Shown here piece after piece: positions 34,283-42,841 of a stretch of 64,000 nt of DNA. A program made the position numbers and the translations under genes. Below the pieces are notes generated by a model. That model was not told the origin of the DNA and searched no databases. It saw only the letters and a list, made by a program, of their open reading frames with translations. The DNA is from Streptomyces sp. NBC_01460 (GTDB lineage Bacteria; Actinomycetota; Actinomycetes; Streptomycetales; Streptomycetaceae): positions 3,534,001 to 3,598,000 of the forward strand of contig NZ_CP109473.1 of assembly GCF_036227405.1 (NCBI RefSeq), written 5' to 3'. Position 1 is the first letter of the stretch, and each line of letters opens with the position of its first letter.

Positions 34283-35413
34283 ATGTCACCCCCACCGCTT
34301 CCCCTGTCCGCCCCCGCCCCCGCCCCCGCCCCCGTCCACCCGCTCCGCACGGCGCGCACCCGCGTCGGCCCGGTCCTGAGGCACCCGGTCGCCGTCGGCC
34401 TCCTCGCGGTCGTCCTCGCGGGTGCGGCCGGGCTCGGGCTCGTGAAGGGCGCCGGGACGGACCCGGCGGTCGCCTGGGACGCCCTCGTCGAGGGCATGTT
34501 CGGGTCGCCGTACGCCGTCGGGAGTTCGCTCAACTCGGCCGCCGTGCTGGCCCTCATCGCCACCGGGTTCACCGTCGCCCACCGCGCGGGGCTGGTGAAC
34601 GTGGGCGGCGAGGGGCAGCTCTGTGCGGGCGGACTGGCCGCCGCGGCCGTGGGGGTGGCGCTGCCCGCGGGTGTCCCGGCCGCGCTCGGTGTGCCGCTGG
34701 TCCTCGTCGCGGGATGCGTGGCGGGCGGCGCGTGGGCGGGGATCGCCGGCTGGCTGCGGGCGAAGCGGGGCACCAGCGAGGTCATCACCACGCTGCTGCT
34801 CAACTTCATCGGCGTGGGACTCGTCTCGGTGGCCGTCCACGAGGAGGCGCTGCTGCGCCAGCCGGTGACCTCCTCCGAGACCCTGCCCCAGTCCGCGCCG
34901 CTGCCCGAGGGCGCCCGGCTGCCGCTGATCGGCTCCATGGAGTCGCCCGCGACCGCGATCGTCGTCGTCGCGGCCGTCGCCGCCCTGGTCACCGGTGTGG
35001 TGCTGCGTCACACGGCCGTCGGACTGCGGCTGCGCTCCGTCGGCCACTCCCCGGCGGCCTCGGCCCGGCTGGGGCTTCCCGTGGCCCGCCTGGAGACGGG
35101 CGGTCTGGCCTTCGCCGGGGCCGCGGCGGGTCTCGCCGGCGCGGCCCTTGTCGCCATCGCCCCGTACGTGCTGGCCGAGCACTTCTCGTCCGGCTACGGC
35201 TTCTCCGGGCTGGTGGTGGGCCTGCTCGCCCGCGGCTCGCTCACCGCCGTGGTGGCCGTGTCGCTCCTCTTCGGCTTCCTCACCAACGGCGGCATCAACC
35301 TCCAGCTCGCGGCCGGGGTCCCCGCCTCCTCCGTACAGATCGTGCAGAGCCTGCTCGTCCTGTTCGTCGCCGCGGCCATGTTCGGGACCACACGCAACGG
35401 GAGGGCCTCATGA
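34283..35413 (+). CDS. ABC transporter permease (BMP-type importer, subunit 1)
   Basis: A 376-residue permease of the BPD_transp_2 family with about nine spans. Conserved segments: GFTVAHRAGLVNVGGEGQLCAGG, KRGTSEVITTLLLNFIG, ETGGLAFAGAAAGLAGAAL, GYGFSGLVVGLLAR and FGFLTNGGINLQ. The N-terminus has a Pro-Ala run encoded by a CGCCCC microsatellite, probably a neutral expansion. AAGGAG precedes ATG 34283. The stop overlaps the second permease ATG. Confidence 0.92.
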   Translation: MSPPPLPLSAPAPAPAPVHPLRTARTRVGPVLRHPVAVGLLAVVLAGAAGLGLVKGAGTDPAVAWDALVEGMFGSPYAVGSSLNSAAVLALIATGFTVAHRAGLVNVGGEGQLCAGGLAAAAVGVALPAGVPAALGVPLVLVAGCVAGGAWAGIAGWLRAKRGTSEVITTLLLNFIGVGLVSVAVHEEALLRQPVTSSETLPQSAPLPEGARLPLIGSMESPATAIVVVAAVAALVTGVVLRHTAVGLRLRSVGHSPAASARLGLPVARLETGGLAFAGAAAGLAGAALVAIAPYVLAEHFSSGYGFSGLVVGLLARGSLTAVVAVSLLFGFLTNGGINLQLAAGVPASSVQIVQSLLVLFVAAAMFGTTRNGRAS

Positions 35414-36333
35414 GCGCGGTGGTCGAGGAGCTCGCCTCCGGTGGGGTGCGCCTCGCGGTGCCGCTCCTGCTCGCCTCCTCGGGAGAGCTGCTGAGCGAAC
35501 GCGCGGGCGTGCTCAACCTCTCCGTCGAAGGCATGATGCTGACCGGGGCCTTCGCGGGCGCCGCGGGGGCCCTGGCCTCGGGGAACGCGGGAGTGGGTGT
35601 GCTGGCGGCCCTCGCCGCGGGGCTGCTCTTCGCGGCCCTCCAGGCCCTGCTCAGCGTGGTCCTGCGCGCCGACCAGATCGTCACGGGCATCACCGCGAAC
35701 GCCCTCGCGCTCGGAGCGACGACGTACGGCTCCCGTGTCTTCTTCGGCGACGGGGCGGCGGACTCGGTGCCCGGCTTCGACCCGGTCGCCGTTCCTGTCC
35801 TGCACCGCATCCCGGTGCTGGGGCCCGCTCTCTTCGAGCAGACCGCCCTCGGCTACGCGGCGTTCGTCATCGCCGCCGTCCTGGCGCTGGGCTTCAGCAG
35901 GCGTACGGGGTGGGGTCTGGCGGTCGACGCGATCGGGGAGGACGCGACCACCGCGGACCGCTGCGGTCTTCCCGTACGGGCCGTACGGTTCGGCGCCGTG
36001 CTGCTCACCGGGGCCGTCTCGGGCCTGGCGGGCGCGCAGCTGGCCCTGTCCGAGGTGCACGCCTTCAGCGACAACATCACCGGCGGCATCGGATACCTCG
36101 CGGTCGTCGCGGTGATCGCGGGCCGCTGGCGTGCCTGGCCCACGATCGTGGCCTGCCTCTTCTTCGGGGTGGCGCAGGCGCTGCAGTTCGCGGCGCCCGC
36201 GCTCGGGCTGCACCTGTCCGCCCCGCTCCTGACCACGCTCCCGTACGTGATCGCGCTGCTCGCGGTGAGCGGGCTGGTCGGCCGGAGCCGGGCCCCGTCC
36301 GGGCTGACCGTCCCCTTCCTGCGCGGCACCTGA
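35410..36333 (+). CDS. ABC transporter permease (BMP-type importer, subunit 2)
   Basis: A 307-residue partner permease with about eight to nine spans. The family start LLLASSGELLSERAGVLNLSVEGMMLTGAFAG is unmistakable, followed by RADQIVTGITANALALGATTY and GYLAVVAVIAGRWRAWPTIVACLFFG. Completes the lipoprotein-ATPase-permease-permease set; ATG overlaps the stop of subunit 1. Confidence 0.93.
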   Translation: MSAVVEELASGGVRLAVPLLLASSGELLSERAGVLNLSVEGMMLTGAFAGAAGALASGNAGVGVLAALAAGLLFAALQALLSVVLRADQIVTGITANALALGATTYGSRVFFGDGAADSVPGFDPVAVPVLHRIPVLGPALFEQTALGYAAFVIAAVLALGFSRRTGWGLAVDAIGEDATTADRCGLPVRAVRFGAVLLTGAVSGLAGAQLALSEVHAFSDNITGGIGYLAVVAVIAGRWRAWPTIVACLFFGVAQALQFAAPALGLHLSAPLLTTLPYVIALLAVSGLVGRSRAPSGLTVPFLRGT

Positions 36334-36357
36334 CCACTCTCCTGAGGACGTAGAGAC

Positions 36358-37353
36358 ATGACACTGATCCTGACCCGCTCCGACATCGCGGCGCTGCTCG
36401 TGGACGTACGGGAGGACGTCGAGAAGGCGGTGGCGGACTGCCATCTGGATCTGGCGCTGGGCCGGGCGGTCCTGCCTCCCCCGCCGGCGATGCCGCTCCC
36501 GGGGTCGGACGGGACGTTCCTCGCGATGGCGTCGGCCTCCGCCCCGGCCGGCCTCGCGACCGTGAAGCTCCTGGCGGACCTCCCCGCCAACCGCGAACGG
36601 GGCCTGCCCGTGCAGCGCTCGGCCGTGCTGGCCGTCTCCGCGGACACGGGTGCGTGCGAGGCGCTCCTGGACGGCGCCGAGGTCACCCGCGCGCGGACGG
36701 CCGCCGCCACCGCCGTCGCCACCCGCGCCCTGGCCAGGAAGGACGCGCGGGTCCTCGGGCTCGTCGGCACGGGCCCGCTGGCCCGCGCCCATGCCCGTGC
36801 CCTGCTCCCCGGCCGCTCCTACGACCGGATCGTGCTGTGGGGGCGCGACCCCGGCCGGAGCCGCGAGCTGGCGGCCTGGATCGGCACGGAGCTCGGCGTG
36901 GACGCGGCGGTGCTGGCCGGACCGCGGGCCGTCACGGAGGCCTCGGACGTCCTGTGCACGCTGACGCCGTCGCGGGAACCGCTGATCCGGGGCGCGTGGT
37001 TCTCCCCCGGCCAGCACGTCAACGCCGTGGGCGCCCCGCCGCGTCCCGACCACCGGGAGATCGACACGGAGGGCGTCGTACGCAGCCGGATCGTCGTCGA
37101 CGCCTGGACCACGGCCCGCGCGAAGTCCGGCGAGGTGCTGATACCGCTCGCCGAGGGCGCGCTCACCGAGGACGACTTCCGCTGCGAACTCGGCGAGGTC
37201 CTCGCCGGGTCGAAGCCCGGCCGGACCTCCGAGGCCGACGTCACGCTCTTCGACTCGGTGGGGGTCGGCCTCCAGGACCTGGCGGTGGCCCGGCTGCTGA
37301 TCGACGCCGCCCACGAACGGGGCAGGGGCACCCGTATCGACCTCGGCGGCTGA
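36358..37353 (+). CDS. Ornithine cyclodeaminase / mu-crystallin family protein
   Basis: A 331-residue NAD(P)-binding protein. Family features are ATVKLLADLPANRERGLPVQRSAVLAVSADTGACEALLDG, TRARTAAATAVATRALA, the dinucleotide loop VLGLVGTGPLARAHARALL (~residues 135-153) and SDVLCTLTPSREPLI. Members include ornithine cyclodeaminase, alanine dehydrogenase and ketimine reductases, so the substrate is uncertain. It starts 24 bases after the permease and is probably part of the BMP operon, processing the imported compound. This is inferred from position only. Confidence 0.88.
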   Translation: MTLILTRSDIAALLVDVREDVEKAVADCHLDLALGRAVLPPPPAMPLPGSDGTFLAMASASAPAGLATVKLLADLPANRERGLPVQRSAVLAVSADTGACEALLDGAEVTRARTAAATAVATRALARKDARVLGLVGTGPLARAHARALLPGRSYDRIVLWGRDPGRSRELAAWIGTELGVDAAVLAGPRAVTEASDVLCTLTPSREPLIRGAWFSPGQHVNAVGAPPRPDHREIDTEGVVRSRIVVDAWTTARAKSGEVLIPLAEGALTEDDFRCELGEVLAGSKPGRTSEADVTLFDSVGVGLQDLAVARLLIDAAHERGRGTRIDLGG

Positions 37354-37388
37354 CCCCGAAGGCCGGTGTCCCCGGAACGGGTTGACGG

Positions 37389-37419
37389 CCGGCTCCCCGG
37401 CACCGCCGCGGGGAGCCGG
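37389..37419. terminator. Hairpin between convergent OCD-family and XRE genes
   Basis: CCGGCTCCCCG (37389-37399) pairs with CGGGGAGCCGG (37409-37419), 9-base loop; lies right at the XRE stop. Bidirectional terminator. Confidence 0.75.
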
Positions 37420-37421
37420 GC

Positions 37422-37724
37422 CTACGCGCTCAGTTGCTCAGGTGCGCGGAGATCTGCGTCCGCCGGTCCGACGCCGTGGTCGCACCGGCTGATCTCCGCC
37501 CACACCGCGTCGAGGGAGAGGCCGAGGACATCGGCGATCACCGCGATCGTCGGGAACGCGGGGGTGGCCACACGGCCCGACTCGATCTTCCTGAGCGTCT
37601 CCGGTGAGACCCGCGCGGCGAGCGCGACCTCCAGCATCGAGCGTTCTCCCCGGGCCCGGCGCAGAAGGGCTCCGAGGTGTTGGCCGCGTGCGACCTCTGC
37701 GGGGGTGAGCGGCAGTCTGACCAT
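37422..37724 (-). CDS. XRE-family helix-turn-helix regulator
   Basis: A 100-residue single-domain DNA-binding protein: LGALLRRARGERSMLEVALAARVSPETLRKIESGRVATPAFPTIAVIADVLGLSLDAV is a classical XRE HTH. A short, less conserved tail follows. It is divergent from a methionine aminopeptidase gene; two copies of a 12-base repeat lie between, so it most likely represses itself and that gene. This XRE-map pairing recurs in actinobacteria, as far as I recall. Confidence 0.88.
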   Translation of the reverse strand: MVRLPLTPAEVARGQHLGALLRRARGERSMLEVALAARVSPETLRKIESGRVATPAFPTIAVIADVLGLSLDAVWAEISRCDHGVGPADADLRAPEQLSA

Positions 37725-37738
37725 GGGACCGATTCTAG

Positions 37739-37765
37739 TACCGGTATAGTTTGACCGGTATAGTT
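37739..37765. promoter_or_regulatory. Tandem ACCGGTATAGTT operator between XRE and methionine aminopeptidase genes
   Basis: ACCGGTATAGTT occurs at 37740-37751 and 37754-37765, 14 bases apart; the first copy is preceded by T, giving the palindrome TACCGGTA. Each copy contains TATAGT, which can serve as a -10 box for the aminopeptidase gene 25 bases upstream of its ATG. XRE binding here would directly block the promoter. Confidence 0.7.
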
Positions 37766-37789
37766 GTTGGTCCCTGAGGAAAGTGGCAC

Positions 37790-38563
37790 ATGATCGAGAT
37801 CCTGAACCCCGCCCTGCTGGACCGGGCGAGAGACACGGGCGCCCTCGTCGCGGAGATCCTGCAGACGATGAAGAGCCGGAGCACGGTCGGCACGAACCTC
37901 CTGGACATCGACCGGTGGACCAAGGCCATGATCGCCGAAGCGGGGGCGGAGTCCTGCTACGTCGACTACGCGCCCTCCTTCGGGCGCGGCCCGTTCGGCC
38001 ACTACATCTGCACCGCCGTCAACGACGCCGTGCTCCACGGGCGGCCCCGTGACCACACGCTCGCCGACGGCGATCTGCTCACGCTCGACCTCGCCGTCTC
38101 CAAGCGCGGAGTCGCCGCGGACGCCGCGATCAGCTTCGTCGTCGGCACGGCGCGGCCCGCGGAGAGCGTCGCGATGATCGAGGCGACCGAGCGCGCACTG
38201 GCCGCGGGGATCGCCGCCGCCGGACCGGGGGCCCGGATCGGCGACCTCTCCCACGCCATCGGCACCTCCCTCGGCCAGGCCGGATACGAGATCAACACCG
38301 AGTTCGGCGGGCACGGCATCGGCTCGACGATGCACCAGGACCCGCACGTCCCGAACACCGGGCGGCCCGGCCGCGGCTACAAGCTGCGCCCCGGCCTGCT
38401 GCTGGCGCTGGAGCCGTGGGTGATGGCGGACACCGCCGAGCTCGTCACCGACGCCGACGGGTGGACCCTCCGGAGCGCGACGGGCTGCCGGACGGCACAC
38501 AGCGAGCACACCATCGCCATCACCGAGGACGGAGCCGAGATCCTCACACTGCCGAAGCCCTAG
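37790..38563 (+). CDS. map: Type I methionine aminopeptidase
   Basis: A 257-residue MetAP that removes the initiator Met. All five metal ligands are in place with normal spacing: Asp100, Asp111, His175 (GGHGIG), Glu208 (LEPWV) and Glu239 (SEHTIAI); the substrate His is in VLHGRPRD. Length fits type I without a zinc-finger extension. TGAGGAAAG is the ribosome site. It has its own divergent XRE regulator, so it is likely an accessory, conditionally expressed copy rather than the housekeeping enzyme. Confidence 0.92.
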   Translation: MIEILNPALLDRARDTGALVAEILQTMKSRSTVGTNLLDIDRWTKAMIAEAGAESCYVDYAPSFGRGPFGHYICTAVNDAVLHGRPRDHTLADGDLLTLDLAVSKRGVAADAAISFVVGTARPAESVAMIEATERALAAGIAAAGPGARIGDLSHAIGTSLGQAGYEINTEFGGHGIGSTMHQDPHVPNTGRPGRGYKLRPGLLLALEPWVMADTAELVTDADGWTLRSATGCRTAHSEHTIAITEDGAEILTLPKP

Positions 38564-38595
38564 GAATCGTTGTGGTGTGCACGCGGCCCGTTCAG

Positions 38596-38601
38596 TAGCG
38601 T
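38596..38601 (+). promoter_or_regulatory. Putative -10 box; YbaK gene likely leaderless
   Basis: TAGCGT (TANNNT) ends seven bases before ATG 38609 and no ribosome site is present, which suggests a leaderless message. Confidence 0.4.
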
Positions 38602-38608
38602 GCGGGGT

Positions 38609-39118
38609 ATGAGCACTTCCGACGCCACACCCGTCGCGTCCTCCTCGGACGCCCATCCCCGGTTCGCGGAGGCCCTCCAGGAGCTGGGCCTCCAGGTCGA
38701 GGTACGCCGCTTCCCCGACGCCACCCGTACCGCGGTCGAGGCCGCCGCGGCGATCGGCTGCGACCTCAGCCAGATCGTCAAGTCCCTGATCTTCGAGGCG
38801 GACGGCGTGCCCGTCCTGGTCCTGATGGACGGTTCCTCGCGGGTGGACGTGGAGCTCGTGCGGAGCGAGCTGGGCGCCGGGAAGGTCGGGCGGGCCCGGG
38901 CCGACCTGGTGCGGGAGACCACCGGTTACGCGATCGGCGGGGTGCCGCCCTTCGGCCACCGTACGAAGACCCGGGTGCTGGCCGACCGCGGCCTGCTCGC
39001 CCACCAGGTGGTGTGGGCCGCCGCGGGCCACCCGCACGCCGTGTTCCGGCTCGACCCCGCCACCCTGATCGAGCTCGCGGGCGGCACTCTCGTGGACGTG
39101 CGCGAGCGGACCGCGTGA
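38609..39118 (+). CDS. YbaK/EbsC-type aminoacyl-tRNA deacylase
   Basis: A 169-residue protein of the YbaK/ProX editing family, which hydrolyses mischarged tRNA (for example Ala- or Cys-tRNAPro). Conserved features: AAAIGCDLSQIVKSLIFEADG with the catalytic-type Lys, and TGYAIGGVPPFGH, LLAHQVVWAAAGHPHAVFRL. The stop overlaps the GTG start of the EamA gene (GTGA), so the two are co-translated. Confidence 0.9.
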   Translation: MSTSDATPVASSSDAHPRFAEALQELGLQVEVRRFPDATRTAVEAAAAIGCDLSQIVKSLIFEADGVPVLVLMDGSSRVDVELVRSELGAGKVGRARADLVRETTGYAIGGVPPFGHRTKTRVLADRGLLAHQVVWAAAGHPHAVFRLDPATLIELAGGTLVDVRERTA

Positions 39119-39966
39119 CCCCGCTGGTGGCGGCGGCCGTCCTGGCCGCCGCGATCACGCACGCCAGCTGGAACGCGATCGCGCACGCCATCCGCGACCA
39201 GTTGCTGTCCTTCACCCTGATCTCCGGCGGCGGGGTGCTGTTCGGCCTCCTGCTGGCCTGTGTCGCACCGCTCCCGGCGGCCGGCGCCTGGCCCTACCTG
39301 CTCGTCTCGGCGGGCCTGCACGTGGCGTACATGCTGTTGCTGATGCGGTCGTTCACCCTGGGCGACTTCGGCCAGATGTATCCCATCGCCCGGGGCACCG
39401 CTCCCCTCGTCGTGACGGTCCTGGCCGCCGTGTTCCTCGGCGAGCGCCCGGACGGCTGGGCGACCGCGGGCGTGGCGGTGGCCTCGGCGGGACTCGTCGG
39501 GCTGGCCCTGTGGGGCATCCGCGGCTCAGGCAAGCGCCCGCACTGGCCGGCGATCCTCGCGGCCCTCGCCACGGGCCTGGCCATCGCGGGCTACACCACG
39601 GTGGACGGGGCCGGGGTGCGCGCCTCGGGCACGCCACTCGGCTACATCGGCTGGCTGATGGCCGTGCAGGGCTTCGCCATCCCCGCCTACGCCTACTGGC
39701 GCAGACGGGGTGAACTGGTGGAACAGCTCAGGCCGTTCGCCGTGCGCGGGCTCCTGGGCGCCGCCCTGTCGGTCTCCGCGTACGGTCTCGTCCTGTGGGC
39801 GCAGACGAAGGCCCCGCTCGCTCCGATCGCCGCGCTCCGCGAGTCGTCGATCATCGTGGGCGCCGCGATAGGCACGGTGTTCTTCAAGGAGCGGTTCGGC
39901 GCCCCACGGATCGCGGCGGCCGGACTGATGGTGGTCGGCATCGGGCTGATGCTGCACACGAGCTGA
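39115..39966 (+). CDS. EamA/DMT-superfamily transporter
   Basis: A 283-residue membrane protein with ten predicted spans in two EamA repeats (first ending at ...SAGLVGLALWGI, second at ...GIGLMLHTS). Conserved pieces are THASWNAIAHAI, IARGTAPLVVTVLAAVFLGERP and ALRESSIIVGAAIGTVFFKERFG. Such carriers usually export amino acids or metabolites; the substrate is unknown. GTG 39115 overlaps the YbaK stop. Confidence 0.9.
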   Translation: MTPLVAAAVLAAAITHASWNAIAHAIRDQLLSFTLISGGGVLFGLLLACVAPLPAAGAWPYLLVSAGLHVAYMLLLMRSFTLGDFGQMYPIARGTAPLVVTVLAAVFLGERPDGWATAGVAVASAGLVGLALWGIRGSGKRPHWPAILAALATGLAIAGYTTVDGAGVRASGTPLGYIGWLMAVQGFAIPAYAYWRRRGELVEQLRPFAVRGLLGAALSVSAYGLVLWAQTKAPLAPIAALRESSIIVGAAIGTVFFKERFGAPRIAAAGLMVVGIGLMLHTS

Positions 39967-40017
39967 GCGGCGGCTGCGGCTGCGGCTGCGGCTGGGAGCG
40001 TCGGTGCCCCAGAGGTT

Positions 40018-40836
40018 TCAACGCTGCTCGGGCGCGTGCTCCTCAGGCGTGCGCTCCTCGGTCATCGCCGCGCGGAAGCCCGTGTTGACCCCGAGGAGGC
40101 CACCGTCCACGCGCAGCGTCGTACCGGTGATCCACGCCGCGTCCCGGGAGGCGAGGAAGGCGACGGCCGAGGCGATGTCCTCCGGTTCGCCGATCCGGCC
40201 GAGCGGGTAGAGGGCGCTCGCCCGCTCCAGCGCCGCGTCCCGGCCGGCCCAGGCATCGGTGCGGATCGTGCCCGGCGCGACGAGGTTGACCCGGACACCA
40301 CGCGGTCCGGCGTGGCCCGCGAGCGTACGGGTCAGACTCGCCAGGCCGGCCTTGGCCGCGCTGTAGGCGTGGCCGCCGAAGTCCTGTTCCCCGTTGACCG
40401 ATCCGATGGTGACGATCGCTCCCCGGCCGGATTTCACGAGGTGCGGCAGCGCGGCCCGGGAGCAGCGGTAGGGGCCGCTCAGGGTGATGTCCAGGGTGTG
40501 TTCCCAGGACGCGTCGTCCTCATCCTCGAAGAGCGCCGCGTCGTCGTGGTTCGCGTAGGCGTTGTTGACCAGGACGTCGAGCCGGCCGAAGGTGTCGGCC
40601 GCGTGGGCGACCGCCGCGTCGACCGCGTCCCGGTCGCCGACGTCGCAGGCCAGGGATTCGGCGGTGCCGCCCGCCTCGCGTATCCCCGCGGCCGTACGGG
40701 CGGCGCGGCCGGCGTCCAGGTCGGTGACCAGGACGGCCGCGCCCTCCGAGGCCAGCCGGCGGGCGGTGGCCGCCCCGATGCCCTGTCCGGCTCCGGTGAG
40801 GAGCGCGGCGTACCCGTGGAAGCGTGGTGAAGTCAT
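40018..40836 (-). CDS. Short-chain dehydrogenase/reductase
   Basis: A 272-residue classical SDR: cofactor loop LLTGAGQGIGAATARRLA, structural motif LVNNAYANHD (NNAG variant with Tyr), and catalytic SVNGEQDFGGHAYSAAKAGLASL with Ser...YxxxK. C-terminal VNLVAPGTIRTD and TGTTLRVDGG are standard. Probably NAD(P)-dependent alcohol/ketone oxidoreductase of unknown substrate. The ATG overlaps the stop of the upstream hydrolase gene. Confidence 0.9.
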   Translation of the reverse strand: MTSPRFHGYAALLTGAGQGIGAATARRLASEGAAVLVTDLDAGRAARTAAGIREAGGTAESLACDVGDRDAVDAAVAHAADTFGRLDVLVNNAYANHDDAALFEDEDDASWEHTLDITLSGPYRCSRAALPHLVKSGRGAIVTIGSVNGEQDFGGHAYSAAKAGLASLTRTLAGHAGPRGVRVNLVAPGTIRTDAWAGRDAALERASALYPLGRIGEPEDIASAVAFLASRDAAWITGTTLRVDGGLLGVNTGFRAAMTEERTPEEHAPEQR

Positions 40837-42017
40837 AGCGCCGACCGTACTGCCCTGACCAGGGCCTGGGCACGGGGATCGGCGGTGACTCCCTTCTGCA
40901 GACCGTTCGTCACATAGCCGAGCGCGATACCCGATTCGGGGTCGGCGAACCCCAGCGAACCGCCCCGGCCGGGGTGCCCGAACGAGCCGGGTCCGAGCAG
41001 CGGGGCGGCCGGACCGTGCAGCATGTAGCCGAGGCCGAAGCGGGTGCTGACGACCAGCACCCGGTCCGGGCCCGCCGATTCCTCGGTGCGGGCCAGGGTG
41101 AGGGTGGCGGGGGCGAACAGCCGGTGCCCGTCGACCTCGCCGATCATCGCCGCGTAGCAGCGGGCGAGGCCACGCGCGGTGGCGACGCCGTTGGACGCGG
41201 GGAGTTCGGCCGCACGGTAGGCCGGTGCGTTCTCGTCGGGGAAGGGGTCGATGGCCCCGAAGGCGCGGCGGGTCAGCGAGGCCGGGTCGCCGTATGCCTC
41301 GACGACGGAGCGCTTGGGGCGCATCCGCAGGGTGCCGCCGTTCTCGGCCGGCGGGGGTTCGACGGGCCCGATCCGCCCGATCCGGTGCGCCTCGTCCTCG
41401 GGGAGCCCGAACCAGAAGTCCAGGCCGAGCGGGCGGGCGATCTCCTCGGCGACCCAGCGTCCGATGGTGCGCCCGGTGACCCTGCGCACCAGCTCGCCGA
41501 CGAGCCAGCTGTACGTCTGGGCGTGGTAGCCGTGGTCGGTTCCGGGCTCCCACTGCGGACGTTGGGCGGCCACGGCCCCCGGCCCGGAGATCTGGTCGGC
41601 GGCCTCCTCGGGGGTCAGCGCCGTGTCGAGGGCGGCCACCCCCGCGCGGTGGGCGAGGAGATGGCGTACGAGGACGCGTTCCTTGCCGTTCGCCTTGAAC
41701 TCCGGCCAGTACGTGCCGACGGGGGCGTCCAGGTCGACCTGACCGCGCTGGTGCAGCAGGAGCGGGACGGCGGCGGCGATGCCCTTGCCCGCCGAGCGCA
41801 CGATCTGCACGGTGTCCACGGCCCAGGGTTCGGCACCGTCGACGTCCCTCGTGCCGGCCCACAGGTCCACGACCTTGCGGCCGTGCCGGTAGAGGGCGAC
41901 GGCCGCTCCCCGTTCCCCGCGCTGTTCGAAGTTACGGACGAAAGCGTCCCGTACCGCCTCGAATCCCGGTGCCACCGTGCCTCGTACGTCCACGCCTGCT
42001 CCCGCGCTCCCGCTCAT
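40833..42017 (-). CDS. Beta-lactamase-fold serine hydrolase (esterase EstB/class C-like)
   Basis: A 394-residue protein of the beta-lactamase/esterase family. The SxxK nucleophile motif is VRSAGKGIAAAVPLLL; the second motif Tyr is in HAQTYSWLVGELV; GHPGRGGSLGFADPESGIALGYVTNG is the C-terminal HxG-like motif. No signal peptide, so it acts in the cytoplasm, more like EstB esterases than a secreted beta-lactamase. ATG 42017 follows GGGGGG. It overlaps the SDR downstream and starts 53 bases after the ECF ATPase gene, so it may be a distal part of that transcript. Confidence 0.88.
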   Translation of the reverse strand: MSGSAGAGVDVRGTVAPGFEAVRDAFVRNFEQRGERGAAVALYRHGRKVVDLWAGTRDVDGAEPWAVDTVQIVRSAGKGIAAAVPLLLHQRGQVDLDAPVGTYWPEFKANGKERVLVRHLLAHRAGVAALDTALTPEEAADQISGPGAVAAQRPQWEPGTDHGYHAQTYSWLVGELVRRVTGRTIGRWVAEEIARPLGLDFWFGLPEDEAHRIGRIGPVEPPPAENGGTLRMRPKRSVVEAYGDPASLTRRAFGAIDPFPDENAPAYRAAELPASNGVATARGLARCYAAMIGEVDGHRLFAPATLTLARTEESAGPDRVLVVSTRFGLGYMLHGPAAPLLGPGSFGHPGRGGSLGFADPESGIALGYVTNGLQKGVTADPRAQALVRAVRSAL

Positions 42018-42070
42018 CCCCCCATGGTGCATCCCGCCGCAGGTGGAACGGGGGGCGGGTCACCATCTGT

Positions 42071-42841
42071 TCACGGACGCGGAACGGACACGGAACGCGG
42101 ATCGAAGCCGAAGGGCAGCTCCAGCCGGTGCGCGCGCATGAGTTCGTCGTCGCACAGCAGGTCCTGCGTGCGGTCGTCGGCGGCGATCACCCCGTCGCTG
42201 AGGATGACCGCGCGGGGGCAGAGTTCGAGGGCGTACGGCAGGTCGTGGGTGACCATCAGCACGGTGACGTCCAGGGAGCGCAGGATGTCGGCGAGTTCGC
42301 GTCGGGAGGCGGGGTCCAGGTTGGAGGAGGGCTCGTCCAGGACGAGGATCTCCGGCTCCATGGCCAGGACGGTGGCCACGGCGACCCGGCGGCGCTGGCC
42401 GAAGGAGAGGTGGTGCGGGGGCCGTGCCGCGAACTCCTCCATGCCGACCCGTCGGAGCGCGGTGACGATCCGGTCCTCCAGTTCGGCGCCGCGCAGTCCG
42501 GCCGCGGCGGGTCCGAAGGCGACGTCCTCGCGGACGGTCGGCATGAAGAGCTGGTCGTCGGGGTCCTGGAAGACGATGCCGACGCGGCGGCGGATCTCGG
42601 CGAGGTTCCGCTTCTCCACGGGCAGCCCGGCGACCCGGACGGTGCCGGCTCCCGCGTCGAGGATGCCGTTGAGGTGGAGGACCAGCGTGGTCTTGCCCGC
42701 CCCGTTGGGCCCGAGGAGCGCGACGCGTTCGCCGCGGGCCACGGTGAGGTCGACGCCGAAGAGGGCCTGGTGGCCGTCGGGGTAGGCGTAGGCGAGGCCG
42801 CTGACCTCGAGGGAGGGCGCGGGTGCGGTGGGCAGGCTCAT
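42071..42841 (-). CDS. cbiO: ECF transporter ATPase, nickel/cobalt type
   Basis: A 256-residue ATPase: Walker A LLGPNGAGKTTL, Q-loop VFQDPDDQLFMPTVREDVAFGP typical of energy-coupling-factor A subunits, signature LSFGQRRRVAVATVLA, Walker B ILVLDEPSSNLDP, and H-loop VTHDLPYAL. ATG 42841 overlaps the CbiQ stop (ATGA) and is chosen over upstream ATGs 42850 and 42862 that lie in the cbiQ frame. Energises metal uptake with the two membrane proteins encoded upstream. Confidence 0.93.
   Translation of the reverse strand: MSLPTAPAPSLEVSGLAYAYPDGHQALFGVDLTVARGERVALLGPNGAGKTTLVLHLNGILDAGAGTVRVAGLPVEKRNLAEIRRRVGIVFQDPDDQLFMPTVREDVAFGPAAAGLRGAELEDRIVTALRRVGMEEFAARPPHHLSFGQRRRVAVATVLAMEPEILVLDEPSSNLDPASRRELADILRSLDVTVLMVTHDLPYALELCPRAVILSDGVIAADDRTQDLLCDDELMRAHRLELPFGFDPRSVSVPRP

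Noticed and set aside
34316..34340. CGCCCC microsatellite in the first BMP permease gene
   Set aside because: Remains in frame and only lengthens a Pro-Ala tail; no sign of phase variation.
39971..39995. GGCTGC hexamer run after the EamA gene
   Set aside because: A simple short tandem repeat in the convergent spacer; common and without evident function.
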